Position numbers and translations under genes: made by a program. The notes beneath the pieces are model-generated. The model ran no database searches and was not told the DNA's origin. It saw only the letters and a program-made list of their open reading frames with translations. Positions 6,252 to 7,860 of a stretch of 7,860 nucleotides of DNA are shown here, piece by piece. Each line of letters begins with the position of its first letter. The stretch's first letter is position 1. The stretch covers positions 1-7,860 of the forward strand of contig JAUVNZ010000063.1 of assembly GCA_030599435.1 (NCBI GenBank), written 5' to 3'. The stretch is from Gammaproteobacteria bacterium (GTDB taxonomy: Bacteria; Pseudomonadota; Gammaproteobacteria; SZUA-152).

Positions 6252-6821
6252 ATGACAGCAACCCGCACCATAAAAACCACCCGAGATGACCACCTGGTGG
6301 CTGCTTTAGCAGCACTTGCTATCACTATTCACATTGCTGAAAGCGCACTGCCAAGCCCGTTACCTGGTTTAAAACCGGGCCTGGCTAATGTGGTTACACT
6401 ACTCGTGTTATGCCGATATGGCTGGCGCATGGCTGCCTGGGTAACACTTTTGCGTGTATTGGTTGGCAGCATTCTCATCGGCACTTTTCTCTCACCAACC
6501 TTTTTTCTCAGTGCTAGCGGTGCCATTGCCAGTATTACGGTACTAGGATTGCTGTATGCTTTCTCTTCATTCAGAAAGTCATCGGCAGGGCCGCAATCTC
6601 CGTCTTCCTGGACAATAGGGCCGTTAGGACTAGGCCTGGCTGCTGCCATGGCGCATATGAGCGGGCAATTTTGGGTCGCCTACACTTTGTTTGTACCTCA
6701 TCCAGGAATTTTGACCTTGCTTCCAGTGCTGCTGGCATTAGCCTCTGTACTGGGAATTGTCAGTGGGTTATTGACCCGCACCGTGTTAACGCGGTTGAAT
6801 AGTGATCCCATAAGCCAATGA
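6252..6821 (+). CDS. Gx transporter family protein (heptaprenyl diphosphate synthase component I-like)
   Basis: A 189-residue integral membrane protein with about five or six hydrophobic segments (roughly 15-32, 43-57, 60-80, 84-106, 122-148, 152-177). Family features: HIAESALPSPLPGLKPGLANVVTLLVL (27-53), the arginine-glycine segment LLRVLVGSILIGTFLSP (66-82), and AAMAHMSGQFWVAYTLF (131-147). It resembles ECF-type S-component folds. The old name heptaprenyl diphosphate synthase component I comes from a Bacillus enzyme pairing; no prenyl synthase motifs (DDXXD) are present, so catalysis is unlikely. Substrate is unknown; a flavin, quinone precursor or redox role is an inference from its position after apbE and the NusG_II gene. 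The ATG is 29 bp after that gene, with an AGAAAG-like site upstream. Its stop overlaps the ATG of a 10-codon frame leading to tonB. Confidence 0.85.
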   Translation: MTATRTIKTTRDDHLVAALAALAITIHIAESALPSPLPGLKPGLANVVTLLVLCRYGWRMAAWVTLLRVLVGSILIGTFLSPTFFLSASGAIASITVLGLLYAFSSFRKSSAGPQSPSSWTIGPLGLGLAAAMAHMSGQFWVAYTLFVPHPGILTLLPVLLALASVLGIVSGLLTRTVLTRLNSDPISQ

Positions 6822-6854
6822 CCATCAGCTATATACCAGCTCACTACTAAAACC

Positions 6855-7745
6855 ATGGCAACCATTTCCGCTAACAGACCCAATGTGACTTCTGGAGACC
6901 GACTCAGCCTGACGGTCTTTTTTGCCGTGGTGATGCATAGCTTAATCATTTTGGGTATCAGTTTTGATGCCACAGATCGTAGCCAGCCCCTGCCAAAACT
7001 ACCTGGACTTGAAGTCACACTGGTACAAAGCAAGGCCGACAAAGAAATCGAAGATGCTGACTTCCTGGCCCAGGCCAATCAGGAAGGCGGCGGCGATACG
7101 GAAGAAAAAGTCAGACCAGCATCACCCGTTACACCTGATGTTGCTACCGGTGAAGCTGGCGATGTAAAAGAAGTGGTGCCGGAAAATCAGATACCCACAA
7201 CTACGGAAGAAACACATCAGGAAGTTTTGACCGCCTCGAAATCTGATCGAAAAATTTCTACCGGCATTATTGCCCAACAGGCAGAGATAAAAGAACAGCT
7301 CACCGCAGCCCAGCTACTTTCGCGCAGCAAGGAAATCGCTCGTCTGTCGGCAGAAATCGACCAGACCCAGCGCGTTTTTGCCCATCGACCCAAACGCCAA
7401 TACATTTCAGCGCGCACTAAAGAGTACCGTTTTGCCAGCTACGAAGAAGCCTGGCGATCCAAAGTCGAACGCATTGGTAAAATAAACTTCCCTGATGAGG
7501 CCAAACGAAAAAAGCTCTCTGGCAGTTTAATTATGGCCGTTACTCTCAACCCGGACGGCAAGATAAAATCCATAAATATTCGAAAATCATCAGGCCATAG
7601 AGTTCTCGACGATGGCGCCAAACGAATTGTAATGCTAGCGGCCCCATACGCACGTTTCCCTGAAAACATACGCAAGGACACTGACGAGCTGGTCATAACG
7701 CGCACCTGGATATTCGAGGCTGGCCAGCGATTTAAGGCAAAATAA
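6855..7745 (+). CDS. tonB3: TonB3-like energy transducer
   Basis: A 296-residue TonB-family protein. It should be anchored in the inner membrane by the segment at about 18-36, which contains H28 in the position typical of TonB anchors contacting ExbBD. A periplasmic spacer (about 40-190) follows, without the usual Pro-Glu/Pro-Lys repeats; it carries ADFLAQANQEGGG (68-80) and a charged helical stretch IAQQAEIKEQ...EIARLSAEIDQTQ (139-172). The TonB C-terminal domain is at about 195-290, with KINFPDEAKRKKLSG (209-223), VTLNPDGKIKSINIRKSSGHRVLDDGAKRIV and the final RTWIFE strand. The spacer motifs match the TonB3 group of Pseudomonas, where the gene lies near gshB and pilG and is needed for normal type IV pilus assembly and twitching. 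No exbB or exbD is in the window. The start ATG is 33 bp after the Gx gene. Confidence 0.88.
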   Translation: MATISANRPNVTSGDRLSLTVFFAVVMHSLIILGISFDATDRSQPLPKLPGLEVTLVQSKADKEIEDADFLAQANQEGGGDTEEKVRPASPVTPDVATGEAGDVKEVVPENQIPTTTEETHQEVLTASKSDRKISTGIIAQQAEIKEQLTAAQLLSRSKEIARLSAEIDQTQRVFAHRPKRQYISARTKEYRFASYEEAWRSKVERIGKINFPDEAKRKKLSGSLIMAVTLNPDGKIKSINIRKSSGHRVLDDGAKRIVMLAAPYARFPENIRKDTDELVITRTWIFEAGQRFKAK

Positions 7746-7782
7746 TCACCGGGTTAGCTGCCACTAAGTGCAACATTAGGCC

Positions 7783-7788
7783 TATAAT
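7783..7788 (+). promoter_or_regulatory. Perfect -10 hexamer upstream of yqgE
   Basis: A perfect TATAAT lies 30 bp before the putative yqgE ATG. No good -35 is seen at 16-18 bp and there is no extended TGn element, so it is a weak candidate. If used, the transcript would start near 7795 and yqgE could be expressed apart from the gshB-tonB operon. Confidence 0.3.
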
Positions 7789-7818
7789 TTTCAGCGCTTG
7801 TAGTCCATAATACGCCCT

Positions 7819-7860
7819 ATGGTCGAGACCGGTTACCTCACCAACCAATCACTCATCGCC
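7819..7860 (+). CDS. yqgE: Start of YqgE/AlgH family protein, truncated by window edge
   Basis: Only 14 codons are visible: MVETGYLTNQSLIA, in frame to the window edge. YqgE (AlgH/UPF0301) proteins open with a short tail then a YLTNQFLIAMP-like strand, and this matches its beginning. The position, 73 bp after a tonB3-like gene in the same direction, is the place of yqgE in Pseudomonas, where ruvX/yqgF and pyr genes follow. The family's function is poorly known. The call rests on a very short match plus synteny. There is no strong ribosome site before the ATG. Confidence 0.7.
   Translation, partial: MVETGYLTNQSLIA

Noticed and set aside
6252..6821. Literal heptaprenyl diphosphate synthase function
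   Set aside because: No DDXXD-type prenyl synthase motif and no component II gene; the sequence is a multi-pass membrane protein.
7746..7818. Intrinsic terminator after tonB
   Set aside because: No GC-rich stem followed by a T-run is present in the 73-bp gap, so read-through into yqgE remains possible.

Overview
The window looks like a chromosomal stretch from a free-living, flagella-independent surface-motile Gammaproteobacterium, probably in the Pseudomonadales/Cellvibrionales sphere. The evidence is gene content and order: pilG-pilH-pilI-pilJ of the Pil-Chp (type IV pilus) chemosensory system, divergent from gshB, with a TonB3-like gene and yqgE (algH) nearby. This is the arrangement known around gshB/tonB3/pilG in Pseudomonas aeruginosa. 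Species cannot be assigned from the sequence alone.

Left half, minus strand (read from 3266 down to 1): pilG (response regulator), pilH (second response regulator), pilI (CheW-like adaptor) and pilJ (transmembrane chemoreceptor, cut by the window edge after 530 codons, inside its signalling domain). Together they sense surface or pilus cues and, through a ChpA-type histidine kinase expected beyond the left edge, control pilus extension/retraction and usually cAMP. The gaps are wide (about 90, 71 and 203 bp). The one before pilJ holds an inverted repeat and a plausible internal sigma70 promoter.

Middle, 3267-3746: a 480-bp divergent regulatory region without a convincing gene. It contains several inverted repeats and a perfect -35 hexamer in front of gshB.

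Right half, plus strand: gshB (glutathione synthetase), then apbE (lipoprotein FAD:protein FMN transferase), a small membrane-anchored NusG domain II protein with three cysteines, a Gx/HepT-component-I-like membrane protein, a TonB3-like energy transducer, and the first 14 codons of yqgE at the right edge. Gaps are 23, 2, 29, 33 and 73 bp, so the first five probably form one operon.

The most interesting point is the three-gene block apbE / NusG_II / Gx (4715-6821). It sits between gshB and tonB, which are neighbours in P. aeruginosa. It resembles an extracytoplasmic flavinylation/redox module of the kind better known from Gram-positive bacteria, but no FMN-carrier protein is encoded in the window, so its target is open.
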